DNA from: Eucommia ulmoides
Lineage: Eukaryota > Streptophyta > Magnoliopsida > Garryales > Eucommiaceae
Length of the DNA: 64,000 bases
Direction of reading: 5' to 3'
NCBI GenBank assembly: GCA_016647705.1
Contig: CM028330.1
Location: 29,158,649 to 29,222,648, forward strand
In this document: piece after piece, positions 20,307 through 32,413 of the stretch
Position numbering within the stretch: the stretch's first letter is position 1
Layout of the letters: every line of letters starts with the position of its first letter
Notes under the pieces: generated by a model
What the model saw: only the letters and a program-made list of their open reading frames with translations
Databases searched by the model: none
What the model was told of the DNA's origin: nothing
Translations under genes and position numbers: made by a program

Positions 20307-21644
20307 TTTTGTATTAGTATAAATTTTTTTATGTATGAAGTAGTAATTGTGTGTTGAGTTTTGTAGATCTTCTGGGTCATTACCCGATGATGATATTATC
20401 CCCTAATTATTTTTCGAGGACAAGGGTAATGCCTGTTCCTATGTATTTTGTGTGCTTGGCATTTCATTTCGGTAAAAGTTATTGTATATCCTAATTTTCA
20501 CGAGCACGTAGACTCAATGTACTAGATATCCAATTGATTTGAGGTCAATTATTCAGTAGCAAGTTCATGACAATTTTAGGGATTTTAGAACTTGATTGAG
20601 GGAAACTTGAGACGAAATCCTAGGCGAGGTAGTTCAGGAGACATGATGTAGGCATTCATTTTGATTGCTTGAGCCTTTGAAGCCTACCATGCTATATGTT
20701 TTATCCCTCATTACCCTATCGAAGCCTGTAAGTCGTTTCAATTCTGAACACGTAACAAATATCCTAGCTAATAAAACTTTTTTGAAACCTTTGTCACTGC
20801 TAAAACATAAGGCACAATTTGAGTCAAAATCAAGTTAGCATTTTTAAATGCTACTTGAAGTGAGTGGTTGGGTTTTGGGCGAACTTTTAATTGGATCGGT
20901 ATTCGAGTACTCACTTGTCATTTTTCTTTCGTATTCCCACACCCGTGAAATTATACAAATCAAATAAGTTTAGGGGTGTGGTATTCTAAAAAAAAAAAAG
21001 CATCAGTTGTAAATATAGTTCAATTTTAGTTTCTTTTGATGAGTACGACGTTTTTAAATGATAGTTCAGGGTTATTTCAAATTGATCTATGGGGGTTCGA
21101 GAGTGATTGAGTGCCAAGCATGTGCCTTGGGTAACGTCGGGTTAATAACGTTTACCTATTCCCGATATACCTTTAGCCAGTTGATAAAAACCGATCCTAG
21201 TCCTTTTGATCTTTTTGAATTACTTAGCCTACATTAGTAGAGAGTAGAACCCAGTCTGGCTTATGGAAATCCTATGCCTTTTTGGTTTTAAGTCATGAAC
21301 TTTGTTGGTGGATAATCCAATCCGGTCTTTGAATGGTTGTATAATTGAGTTTTTGCGCACACACTTGGAAAATATCTAGAATGGCATTTACCACTATTGA
21401 ATGTTAAAATTCTAGAATACCACACAGTGCGGTTTTCTTCTTGAACTCAATAAGATTGCGGCTGTTGAGGGAAAACGTTTTGGTCTATTAGTTGAAATTC
21501 AAAACTCACACGTTGTTGTTTTTAGTTCATTTGTGTCTTTATTTTTTAGTAGTTGTATTTGTTATTTTATTGTAGTAGTTTGTTTTCTTTTATTTTCTTT
21601 TGTTTTTGCTTGAGGACAAGCAAACGTTTGAGTTTAGGGGTATC
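20307..21644 (+). other. Element H non-coding 3' internal region, continued
   Basis: Continues the H internal sequence interrupted at 15139. No ORF of note. It has the second G-rich motif AAGTTTAGGGGTGTGG at 20969-20984 and ends with TTGCTTGAGGACAAGCAAAC and the polypurine tract GAGTTTAGGGGTATC before the 3' LTR. Confidence 0.75.
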
Positions 21645-22742
21645 TGATGAGTGGTTTATGTACCAACAAATTACGTACTTTTAGATTCAAATATTTGTGT
21701 GTTTTCAAACACTTTTTCTAGTTTAATGTAATTTTGTATTGTTTATAGGTTTTTGAATAAATTGGTGAAAAGATGCAAATTCGGTATAGGTACAGTAACT
21801 TCAAGCCCAATTTTGAACACGATGCAATTCGATATTGGACAACCACAAAATGTAGAAGTTGTAAATCTATGTCTTATATTTCCATAGATTTTTTAATCAC
21901 CTCAATCGGAGTTTGGATGAGAATGTTACGGCAAACTAAGAACCTGGTGTCGGCACTGCCTTGACCATCGCTACAGCAACCATTTCCACCGCTACAGTTT
22001 GATCCGGCAGTAAGTTACTGCCCTTTGATCGCTGCAGCGATGCCCCCCCATCGCTGCAGCAACATGGCAGCACCTGTAAAGATATTTTGGGATATTTTTG
22101 AGATATTTTGGATTTTTCTTGATATCCTCTTATTCCCAACACCCTATTCACATTTTTGGGTATGTTTTGGAGCTCTAAGAACATACCAACCAATAGGATC
22201 ATCAATTTGGAGAAGAGGAAACACAATTGGAGTGGACTTTGCGGACACGAAATCGTCTATTTTCCTTTGTTTTTCTCTTTTATTCTTAGTTTTGGTTGGG
22301 GTTTTTTTAAGACGTTTAGCTTGTTTGTTGTTGAATGTTTGGTTATGGCCTTGTGTAGATAAACATCTATTGTCTAGGGAGTGATTTGTTTATGAATATG
22401 TCGTTTAAGTAAATCTTTGTTTCGTTAATAGTTGTTCATCCCAATTCTATTGTGTTTACCATTTTATTACTTCCATTATATGCTTGTTTTGATATATTAG
22501 TTGATTTGAGAATACGGGGTTTAACACTTGGGAGAGGTAACCCCAGATTCGGACTAAGGTTTAAACACAACGTGACGTTCTAATGTTTCAGGAGATTACT
22601 AGAAAGTGTGCAATCCGTGAGGTTGGGGCGAGACTCATGTGATCATTTAGATGATAGATAGGGATATTAGTATTGACACAAGTCGCATATTCATTCACTT
22701 TACACTCGGAAGAGGTAGTGAATGAGTTTTCGATATCTAGAG
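21645..22742 (+). repeat. Element H 3' LTR (3' end truncated)
   Basis: Starts TGATGAGTGGTTTATG, matching the 5' LTR. It stays alignable to about GAATGAGTTTTCGATATCTAG (position 22740), which corresponds to about 13552 in the 5' LTR. The last ~330 bp are replaced by Ty3/gypsy pol. Confidence 0.8.
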
Positions 22743-23682
22743 TCTTACCACAGGGATTATACACTCCTTTGTTTGTACCTAGTATGTCTTGGGTAGATAT
22801 TTCCATGCAATTGTTTTAGGATTGCCTAGGTCAAGGAAAGATAGGGATTCAGTTTTTGTTGTTGTTGATAGATGTTCTAAGATGACAATTTCGTATCATG
22901 TCATAAAATCGATGATGCAACCCACGTTGCTGATTTGTTGCATACTATAGTACAAAAGAACTTGAAAAATTGGGAGGATTGTTTGTCGTTCATTGAATTT
23001 GCTTATAATCAGAGTTTTCATTCTACTACTGATTTTTTACCATTTGAGATTGTTTATGGTTTTAATCCACTAACTCCTTTGTCTTTGCTGCCTTTTTTAG
23101 TTAATGAGAGGGCTATTTTAGATGGACAAAAGAAGGCTGAGATGGTAAAGAAATCCATGAAAGTGTGCGACAACACATAAAGAAGAAAAATCAACAATAT
23201 GCGACTAAAGTCAACAAAGGTCATAGACGAGTCATCTTTAAACTGGCTACTTAGGTTTGGGTGTATATAACGAAAGAACGCTTTCCAGCATGTAGGTGAT
23301 CCAAACTATATCCTAGAGGGGATGGCCTATTTCAAGTCCTTAAGAAGATCAATGATAATGCGTATAAGTTGGATCTTCCAGGTGAGTATAATGTCAATGC
23401 TACATTTAATGTTTTTGATCTTTCTCCATTTGATGTAGGTAAATATTCGTGGTCAAATCCTTTTGAAGAAAGGAGGCTGATAAGAACCAACAAGCACTAT
23501 TAAAGGATCCGTTTCATATTCCCGTAGGGCCAATTACTAGGGCAAGGTCCAAGAAGATCAAAGAAGCACTCAATGAGTTAATTTAAGAGATTTGGACTGA
23601 GTCTAAAATGGTGAAGCCCAAATTAGGCTCAAATGGCGATCAAGGCCTAGTCCATCTAATCAAGGCAAGCGAATGGGCGTAG
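22743..23682 (+). pseudogene. Ty3/gypsy pol remnant: integrase and C-terminal tail
   Basis: Integrase joins element cDNA to host DNA. Segments in order: GLYTPLFVPSMSWVDISM, then (frame changes) GQGKIGIQFLLLLID and DDATH-like DNA; 22938-23180 encodes [21 protein letters not shown] and [20 protein letters not shown]. Then come ERFPA-like DNA, GDGLFQVLKKINDNAYKLDLP, GEYNVNATFNVFDLSPFDVG and finally HIPVGPITRARSKKIKEALN. These are standard plant Ty3/gypsy integrase, GPF-like and tail motifs. About 75 codons in the middle of integrase, including part of the catalytic core, are absent. Many stops and frameshifts occur. It probably belongs with the LTR-like DNA to its right. Confidence 0.82.
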
Positions 23683-24531
23683 GCTTGAACTTGAATGGGC
23701 CTAAGCATGAGACCCACAAAATTCTAAGCATATTTATTTTATTTATTTGTCTTTTTATTTTAATTTAGGTTATTTATTTGATAATTTGTAAGGCATGATT
23801 GCCAATTTGTTTTTTGTTTTTTAGACTAGGAGTGTAAGGTATGATAAGGAAGTTTCCTTATTCTTTGTTTTTATCTTGTAGTCTGAGAAACTAGGGTTTC
23901 TCTTATTTTTTTACGGTGACCGCATTGTTCACGAGGTTACTATTCATGGCTTCACTATTCATTAGCCTAGGGTTTTCTTTAATTGTTGGTCATCTATTTA
24001 AGAGATTTGTATCCCATGAGAAAAATACATTACTTTGATTAATTGAATTTTGAGAGTTTTTTCTTTAGTTCTTCAAAGAACGTTTTCCTAAACTTATCAA
24101 GATTTTTTGTGGTGTTCAATCTCTATATCTTTGGTTTGTGATACATTATAATCATTGAGTCAAGATCATTACTTGTACCATTAGTTCGCGTTTCGTTCAT
24201 AAGCGTTGGGTTAAGGTAATCTGTCATAAATTCTGTATTTTCGTGTTCTAGTCTATTTGTTTATAAATTTGATTTAGTTTGATCCTCACGAAGAAACCCT
24301 AAATTGGTTTTGGGTCTCATTAATTCTTGGTGCGGTTCACACCAATAAACTTGATATTTGTGATTGTTAATTATTTGTGAATCATAGGTTTATGTTTGGA
24401 TTTGTTTGTGGATATTTTGATGGCTGGTGTGAACATGCTTGGCTTGATTTTTATCTAGGGGGATTTGAATAGCTTTGTATGAACTATGCTTTGAGACTTT
24501 AAGCTCTTGTTAATTGAATTCCATATTAATC

Positions 24532-25336
24532 ATTTGTGTTTGGGTAAGGGATTTGGGGGAGGGATTTCAAAATCTTTTTTTAACAAATACTTTGTTTAGG
24601 TAATGGGTAGAAAGAATTTGTGAAATCCCTCAAATGCCAAATACTAGGGAAAAGAAGGATGTGGAAATACTTTTGAAATAGGTGTAATTTCACAAATCCA
24701 TCATTCCTCAATAATTTGGCTCTTCGCAGTTCGCTCTTCACTCAAAGTCCTTCTCCTTCACGACTGAGACCGCTGCCATCCTTCAAAGAGGTTCTTCATC
24801 GTGGTTTTCGTCGTCCGTTTTCTTCTTCGTCTTTGCTACCGTCCGTCGTCATCTTTTTCTTTGTCGTCTTCTTCTTCTTCATCTCCATCATCGATCTAGG
24901 GTTCGTCTCCATCATTAATCTAGGGTTTGTCATAAAAAGAGAAAAGAGCTCAAAAGTTATTGAGAAAGGAAAGCAAGCTCGATTACATCCCAAATTTCGA
25001 AATCATCTCTACATGATTTCGAAATCATCAACTTTGACGGCATTTTTGTCATCGCGAACTTCGATTTTGACGACGTCCAATGGTTCACTTTGTGGCTTCA
25101 GGGGCATTGATCAGGGAAAATAGAACAGGACATGGAAATTGAAGCTTCAGATGATGGTTAGAGATTTTTCGAAAGAATCTCTGAATCAATCGGAGGGTTT
25201 TTGAACCTCCATCAAGCAAGAAAAGAGATTGGTGTCTAATTTATCTAAACAAGGAGATTTGTAAATGATGGGATTTCGAAATCCCATCATTTCACAAATT
25301 CGTGGGATTTGTCAAATCCCTTACCCAAACGCAACC
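24532..25336 (+). mobile_element. PIF/Harbinger-like non-autonomous element with inverted repeats
   Basis: GTTTGGGTAAGGGATTTG at 24538-24555 is repeated perfectly in inverse at 25313-25330. The 3' terminus continues to GCAACC followed by TTA, the same end as the Tourist-like MITE at 61809-61957. Subterminal GGGATTTCAAATCC-like motifs recur at both ends. No transposase is visible. The 5' flank has lost a clear TTA duplication. The interior (24716-25123) includes a 136-codon open frame rich in Ser, Arg and Phe, with CTAGGGTT repeats typical of plant 5' leaders. This may be captured host DNA, but I do not recognise it. Confidence 0.6.
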
Positions 25337-25684
25337 TTATGCTTATTCTCTAATTTATTCACAAGATGAATTGGATATCATAGATGTGTGGGATTAGGCA
25401 CTCTAGAGAGGTAATTTTACACATTGAGACCGGAGAAACACAACCCGAGTATATTAGTTTGAGAGGCTAGTATAGTTTAGGTAGTTATTTGATGGGCAAG
25501 ACTTAATGATTGGATAATTAGTTGCATTAAATAGAGATATTAGTTCAAGTAATTATACACATTACCTTATTCGACACTCTAGAGAGGGAGTAAAGTTAGT
25601 CTAGATACCTATGGTTAATGGTTGAACATGAATTTAATTAACAAGCTTAAATAGGATTAGCAAAGTTTATTAAAGTGATGTCAA

Positions 25685-25701
25685 CCCCCCCCCCCCCCCC
25701 C
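25685..25701. repeat. C homopolymer (17)
   Basis: Seventeen consecutive C residues inside the LTR-like region. Length is likely variable or error-prone. Confidence 0.8.
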
Positions 25702-25959
25702 TCCTAGAACTCCATTGAACTCCCTTCAATTCATTCTTCTATCAGTTATTTAATTTATTTTTCAAACATTAATTTAGTTGTTAGTTTAACTTTCATCAGT
25801 CTAATCTCGATTACCTAGATAAAATTAGGTCATTTCAATTGTGGTATTTAGTTAATTTCTTTTTACCAATCCTCGAGGGAACAATACTCACCCACCCACT
25901 TTATTAATTGTTCAACCTCGTGTACTTGCGAGTACACATAGCACATAAACATCGCAACA

Positions 25960-27477
25960 TCTTTCCTGGATTTGATTCATTGGTATATCATGTCATTTGT
26001 TCAATTTTATTGTAAGGATTCGACTGGTAAAATTTAGCTTTTAAGTTTGCTTTATTATGAAATGAATCGATTTGATCACGATGTGACTCTTTTTGATTTG
26101 ATGCCCTTTCGATTTGACGTTAGTCATGATTTGATGTTTGCTTTTCCAAGACATATGACGATGCAACTCAAAACCTCTTATTGATCCGTAAGACATCAAA
26201 CTCATGCATATCTTCCAATACATCATGAGTCTCGAGGTAAGTTGGATTCTCTTTTTCCCGCATAAAATTGGCTTAAAAATAAAATTTTGAAAATCAGGAA
26301 AAAATCATTTTTAACCAAAAAGATGTCTGGGTACTGTTTTTGCATCCTTGCGCATTGGCCTATGCATAAGAATGTCTTTCTATAAAAGACAGGCCAGTGG
26401 CTTGTCTGGTATTTCGGGGAAATAGAAACAAATTTCGGAGCTAGAATAGTAACTTCGGCGGAACTCTTGTGGTTTTTCACTTCTTCCTCAATTTTCTTCC
26501 ATTTTTTATCCATTAAAAGCTATGTGCATATCGTAAAGATTGTTTTCCACGTGTTTTTCATGTGAAATGGTTGCACTCAAAACCCTAAACTAGGGTTTTA
26601 TCATCTTTGAAAAACCCTATTTTCTCTTAAAAATTTGGTGATGATTTTGCATTTGGATTTTGTACATCACATGAAATGCACGATTTTGAGTTCTTCCCTA
26701 GCCCAAATGAGGTGGGCCTTTTTTTTTTTTGTGATTTTTTGGGTGATGTAACATTGTTTTTGTTCCCATGCACGATTGTTATGTTTAATCATGTTTATAA
26801 GATAATTTGGAGATTAATCTTGTATACGATGTATTAACATGTGGGGATCAAATATCTTGTGTATTTCTTGCCCAATTTATTTATTTATTTATTTTTATAT
26901 ATATATATATATATATGTAAATAAAGCATTTAAGGAAATGCTTAGTGCATGTTTGTCTTTAGAGATGGATTTTGATTTCATGCCCAAAAAAAATGTAACT
27001 ATAGCACAAGTTTCATGTTGAGCTTGTCTTTGTACATAAGGTTTTTATTTTGAGAGTCTTGGATATCATCTTAATTGAATTAGCATAGTTTGCTCCACCA
27101 ATATTTTATTTATTTCGTGTTTTGACGTTTCTCTGAAGTGAGATAGGTTTTCAAATATTTGGCATGTCGCACTTGTAGGGGTAGGAGTTTTCGACTTGGT
27201 TTTCTCAACAATGCCTTAGTCGAAATTAGCGAAGATACGCATAGTCGTAACCACTGTTCTCGGAGAGGTAAACTCAATCCTTTGCCCCTAGTGCTCGGTT
27301 AGCGATAGATGATTAAAGATTTGTCCTGGTCACTCGCGATTGCTTTTGTATAATTATGATAGGAGTAAGTCTGACATGTCTTTCAAAACCTACTCATGAA
27401 CTGTAGAGATTCCAACTTTTCTATCAAGTTGAAACCCTAATGATAAAACCTTGAATTTTTATTTTTTAGATGTTATT
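25960..27477. other. 1.5 kb without a recognisable gene
   Basis: No convincing coding frame. A TATA box TATAAAAG lies at 26381-26388 on the plus strand, with a polypyrimidine stretch after it. CCCTAAACTAGGGTTTTATC near 26582 is a leader-type motif. This could be the 5' region or promoter of the pseudogene at 27478, or an unassigned LTR. A short minus-strand open frame at 26223-26513 has no family resemblance I can name. Confidence 0.35.
26876..26917. repeat. TTTA and TA microsatellites
   Basis: About four to five TTTA units followed by a (TA)n run of about 22 bp. Confidence 0.8.
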
Positions 27478-29504
27478 ATGTCATACACATGTTCTTCAGG
27501 TGATGGCGTCCATCATCCTTCACATTCTCGTGGGAAGGGCAAGGCCTCTGAGACCTCGGTGGGAGAGAGTGCTTTGAAGCTCTCCAAAAGTCAACCCAAG
27601 ACATCGGCACTGAGGATTTCAGACGACGTACATATCATTTTCTCTTCTTATGTTGAGGAAACCTTCAGGGCATCTAGAGTCGATGAACCGATGACGGTCG
27701 GTGTGTTAAACACTTTTATGCTCAAGATTTAGCTAGCCTTTCTATATCAGCAGGAATGGCGGTAGATCCTCACTATATCCATCCAGAGGATGAGATGCTT
27801 GAGTGTGTCATTCCGAATGATTTTCCAGGAGACTAATATGAGCTAGGGGATCCTATTCCAAGGTCATTTTGTGATAGAACACATACCTTTGATGCGGCAC
27901 AGCTTTATCCCATTGAGCATGAGGATCAGACGCTAGTAGGAGATCTTCATGACTATCCTTCTATTTTGCTCCATTCCGCTCAGGTTCGCTTATTGAATCC
28001 TTTTCTAATTCACCATTTTTTTAAAGAACAAAGTCTTATATTTTTTTTGCTAAATTTTTATAGGTCGACCCCCATTGCAATGGGAACTTCAGGGGGTCAT
28101 GGTTGACTTTCTACACCCTATATGCAAGAAGGATGTACCCCGACTACCGCATATTCCTCCAAGGGTATAGTTTTGGGGATTTTCTTACTTTCCAGGCCTA
28201 TCGTATGGATTAAGGGTATCCTAACACCTTGATTAAGCACTAGTTCTCGATGAAAAACTCCCTTTACTTAGTTTTCAGAGAGTTAGTGCCGATGCCCCTT
28301 TATTTGGCGATGATCATTGGAGTTCGCTTTCGAGGACAGACCGTTCCCTTAAAGAAGACATCTTGGACTGAGGCGGAGAGACTCCTGGGTAGGATACCGG
28401 AAGAGACGAGGACTAGGGTGTATATACGGTAGAGCGGCTTAGTGCATGAGTCTGTCTTCACCCTCCCACCTCCAAAGGACCCGATGGTGAGGGATCAACG
28501 CTATCGTGTTCTACTACTTCAGGTCGTTGGTTGGAATTTTTTTGGCTTCGTCTTGTTCCACCATCCCGCTCCACTTCGTGGGGACTCTAAGTGACTTGGA
28601 TAGCTTGGCAAATCTTGATTGAGGTAGCTCGACTTGGCATTGTTATGGGGTTTTGGCAATTCCTACCCGTGAGTTCATTTTAAATCTTTTATCTATCTTT
28701 GTATTCTTAGACTCGATTACTTAGCTTATTTTTCTCTCTTATTTTTCTTACAGTACTGGGCGTATGAGTATATTCCTTCATGCCAACCCTATTCTTCTAT
28801 CAAGGACTACTTTCCCCAAAGGGTGAAGTGGCATTGTTCTGTCCTAGAGAATGGGTCGGCCTTCTGAGATCACGTGGTGGCCCATAGTCAGCTAGAGTTC
28901 CTAGAACATAGAGATATTATTTGGTAACCATATTTTCGTGACACTCATTGGGTAGACATGTTTCCCGAGAGGATATTGCCGACTCAACGTCGCATCTTTA
29001 GAAGTTCGATTTCTTGGGAGCTATACATGGGTGAAAGAGAAACTCCTCAGACGTACTGGTTGTTCCCTCAATTTCTGAGTAGGAGTACTTCCAGTAGTTC
29101 TCATGCCTATCAATTAGCCCTCAGACACATGTAGCACACTTAGTGGGCGGTACCTTATTAGGTCAAAGGGTGATATCATTTTGGGCTAGTCACAGTGAGG
29201 AAGAGGTGGTTCTAACCTCTAAGCTTGCTATCATCAGAACCTAGAGGGCAGCTCTGAGATAGAAGTATGATCAGCATCGTCAGCACAGTGATGACTTGCA
29301 CTGTGAGATCCACATACTTCATAGGTTATCCGTTAGTCACTAGTCTCTGGCTCTACCTTTTGAGGCTTGTACAGCTACTCTGGGCACAACAGAGTTTATG
29401 GCTGACCTACAAGCTTCCATCACTTTTGCTGCACCGACCTCACAGACTTGGGGTTCTAGAGAGAGTATGGATTGACCTACATCAGGTCCTTGTTAAGCGT
29501 AGAT
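27478..29504 (+). pseudogene. Plant-mobile-domain-like gene, decayed, with introns
   Basis: From ATG 27478 the frame reads MSYTCSSGDGVHHPSHSRGK and LRISDDVHIIFSSYVEE. After a frameshift comes HPEDEMLECVIPNDFPG and FDAAQLYPIEHEDQTLVGDL. Later segments are FYTLYARRMYPDYRIFLQGY, YRVLLLQVVGWNFFGF, GTLSDLDSLANLD and WAYEYIPSCQPYSSI, then PYFRDTHWVDMFPERI and SISWELYMGERETPQTYWLF. The Gly-Thr-Leu-x-Asp-Leu...Trp-x-Tyr-Glu order resembles the aminotransferase-like plant mobile domain (PF10536), which occurs both in host genes and in transposons. Plausible introns lie near 27986-28063 and 28671-28752 (GTGAGT ... TTCTTACAG). Stops and shifts show it is dead. The family call is from memory of its layout. 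Confidence 0.45.
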
Positions 29505-30225
29505 ATTGATCTCTTTTTCTTTATATTAGATTGTATTGTTGTATCTTTTTTGGAGACATGTATTGGAGTGGACATATTTTGTACATGTATTTATTATTGG
29601 AGATGTACCATCTTTATTTTTTTAGATGTATTTTTTATTGACATATGTATCGTGGTTGTTACAATTGTATCATGTATTGGGATGGATGTATATGTATTTC
29701 CCTTCTTGATGCGTACTTTTCCCTCACATTATTGTACTTGTTCATTCATTATCAGTGGGATGGTTTGTCGGAAGCATGGATAGTTAGAACTAGGCTTTAG
29801 TTATTAGCATGTATTTCTTCGAACATCCTATGCCAACGTGCACCTAATTATGATAGGAAATTTTATGCGCAAACTTTCTTTGTTATATCAAGATAGCATG
29901 TCTGGTTACTTTGGACGTCGCTTCTCTTCCTGAGCGAAGAAGAAGTGATCAACCCACATTTGTACCCGAAAGGGCCGATCGCCCAATGATACTGTCTTTT
30001 CCCCAGAGGTGGGGATCCCTAGTGATGGTATAACTCAGTCTGGATAGGTAAGATCACTTTAATTTTTATGCAACAAATAAATGTGACTTATCCTTTTTGT
30101 TTGGCATATGTGGGAATGACATTTCCTTTGATTGGGCTCCTATTTCCAAGGTGGCTTATCCAGAGTTGCTCGCCTTAGGTATTCATTTCATCAGCCGAAC
30201 CATTTTTCTGTATTTGATAGGGTAG
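29505..30225. other. Spacer between two pseudogenes
   Basis: T-rich DNA with two chance open frames and no recognisable domain. It may include the 3' region of the upstream pseudogene and the 5' region of the next. Confidence 0.35.
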
Positions 30226-31090
30226 AGTCATTAACTTTGGAAGAGTCGTCACTCCTATGGTCCACACTCGGACACTTTGCAGAGCTTCATTAGGTCACTA
30301 TAGATGGGCTATTTATCAATAATCTGGTGCGACTCTGGGTATTGGCCTCTTCGTGCTTCTATTTCAAGGTAATTGAGCTAACTCCGTGTCTGAATGAGGT
30401 ATTGTTTCTACTAGGACTTCATTTAATAAGAGAGATTCCTTAGCTCCCACTATCATCATCCAAGAATCAGCTATCACAGGTTCTGGGAGTGAAGTGCAAG
30501 TACTTACCGTTTTATCAGAACTTCGGTGAGAATTCCTTGGAGTTTAATACAATCCAGAGGTGTTTTTCAAATGTCCACAGCTATCATGGATATGGGGACA
30601 TGTAGAGAAACTACACGGACTGGCGTAGGCATTAGATGATTATCTTAGTTTTTTTGTTGCGGAAGGAGACACTGTTCCCTAAGAGGGGGAGTGATCTCTC
30701 AGGCCTGATGATCCTCCTAGAAGAGAGGATGCTTATTAATTTGTCCTTCCATATAGTACCTCTCATATTGGCAAAGTGTTACTGGTTGTTGACTGCTTGT
30801 CGGGCGGGTGACCACAATTTCTTTGGGAGTTGCGCGCTACTTTAAATATGGATCATCTCTTATCTGATTAGGCTACCTATAGTGACCTGGTGCACAGAGG
30901 ATCCAATAGTAGACTAATTATGCTCTCAGATCCCTCTGATCACTCAGCATCTCAATTACTCACAAGGCTAGGCGTCATTTTTGGAAGAGATGGTTAGCCC
31001 AGCGGTGGTGTGCACTACGAGGCATACGATGTCAATGGGTATCTATGTTCATTGTGTGGACCTGCCTCTTATCCCTCTGTTAGGATTGTG
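30226..31090 (+). pseudogene. DUF7745-like mobile gene, 5' part, split by element D
   Basis: Visible segments are ESLTLEESSLLWSTLGHFAE, INNLVRLWVLASSCFYFKVI, ELTPCLNEVLFLLGLHLIRE, then YQNFGENSLEFNTIQRC, LLRKETLFPKRGSDLSG, LEERMLINLSFHIVPLILAK and LTACRAGDHNFFGSCALL. The order of a W-D-F-x-F...P-T-x-E-E-Y-like block and an ILADTYYSL-like block followed by C..G...F.GC..LL resembles the plant DUF7745 / mobile-domain group. It is broken by several stops and frameshifts. The remainder lies at 36459-36800 beyond element D. Confidence 0.45.
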
Positions 31091-31100
31091 ACATTGCATT

Positions 31101-32413
31101 TTGTATCGGAATATTACGTCACTACTTTCATCACAAGTGTATGGGTCAAGTTTTAGTATAATGGGAAGAGTAGGGTTGTCGTATCCATAGGGATTGGAAT
31201 AAATTATCGTTGAACCACAATTGTCATAACTGGATTTTATCGAGGCGACTCAATTTATATTTTTGTTAATAAAATATACTAAACTAAATTAATAACTACC
31301 AAACTAATATGACGTTTAAGGGATTATATTGCCTAGAGATTAACTTTGTTCACTTAAATGTGTTCGATTCAATCTAGTTTACATTAACGGCATTCAAATC
31401 TATCCGACAATCTAGGTATCGAAAACTCACTCACTACCTCTCCCGAGTGTAAAGTGAATGAATATGTGACTTTATATCAACGTCGAAGTCCCCCTCTAGC
31501 ATCTATACGACACTTGGTCACATGAGTCTCGTCCCCACCTCACAGATTGCATACTTTCTAATACCCTCCCAGGTCATTAGATCGTCGCGTTGTGTTTAAA
31601 CCCTAGTCCGATTCTGGGGTTACCTCTCTCGAGTGTCAAACTCCAATTTCTCAATATATCATAACAAGCATGTAGTAGAAGTGGAAGAATGGTAAACACA
31701 ATCGAATACAAATGAACAACCGTTAACAAAATATTGATTTATTCAAAGCACGTTTTCATAAACAAATCAACTCGTAAGCAATATATGTTTAGCTCATCAT
31801 GGCCATAACCACATATATGATAATAAACAAGCTAAACATAATCAAAACTACCAACAAAACTAATAGATAAATAGAGAAACAAAGGAGACTAGCTGTTATC
31901 CGAAGAATGAACGCTAAAACTGCTCCGATCTTGTTCCCTCTTCATAGATTTGTGATATTCTCTTGGTTGATATGGTTTAGAGCTCTAAAATTAGTCCCAA
32001 AAACATGCTCAATGTGTTGGGAAGAAGGGAGGATAAAGAGGGATCCAAAATATCAACAAAATATCCCAAAATATCTAAAACATCTAGTGCCGAACCGCTG
32101 CAGCGGTGGGAAGTCAATTGGCTTTCTGCTGGATGACCGCTGCAGTGGTGGGAAGCAGAAACATTCTGTTTGATTGACCACTGCAGTGGTGGAGCTGTAG
32201 TCCTAAATGGACTTTTCGTTTGTTTTCCTACCATTCTTCCATCGACGTTCCACTAATTTGCTTGATTAAAAATCGTTTTCATCTATTTTCATCCCAAACA
32301 CCTAATTTGTAATAAAATAAATAAAAAAGTATTAAAACATATTAAAGTATTGCAAAAACACTCAAAAACTACGAAATTCGGCTTGGGAATATTTAGATAA
32401 ATTACACCTATCA
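31101..32413 (-). repeat. Element D 3' LTR
   Basis: 1313 bp. The right edge TGATAGGTGTAATTTATC (reverse complement) adjoins the polypurine tract at 32414-32430. Palindromes CCGCTGCAGCGG (32096-32107) and CCGCTGCAGTGG (32139-32150) are near-perfect. Confidence 0.88.

Larger units (their letters stand above)
12423..22742 (+). mobile_element. Element H: Athila-like element containing nested element I
   Basis: 5' LTR 12423-13883, PBS, a truncated gag, 3' internal region split at 15139/20307 by element I, polypurine tract 21629-21644 and a 3' LTR from 21645 that stops at about 22742, where Ty3/gypsy pol sequence begins. The LTR start (TGATGAGTGGTTTATG) marks a subfamily different from the TGATAGGTG copies. 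The last ~350 bp of the 3' LTR are missing, so no target duplication can be checked. Confidence 0.82.
23683..25959 (+). repeat. LTR-like region following the Ty3/gypsy pol tail
   Basis: Non-coding DNA with a TATA-like CTATTTAAG near 23995, directly after the pol tail, as expected for a 3' LTR. The right end (25370-25959) shows the same order of motifs as the Athila-like LTRs: CACTCTAGAGAGGTAA, ACACAACCCGAG, CCTAGATAAAATTAGG, a conserved CAATCCTCGAGGGAACAA and CTTGCGAGTACAC. The left edge is not resolved. The right edge is placed at ...GCAACA by analogy. It is interrupted by the inverted-repeat element at 24532-25336. Confidence 0.5.

Noticed and set aside
26223-26513. 96-codon minus-strand frame as a gene
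   Set aside because: No recognisable family. It overlaps a plus-strand TATA-containing stretch that looks like a promoter or LTR, and no homologue occurs in the window.
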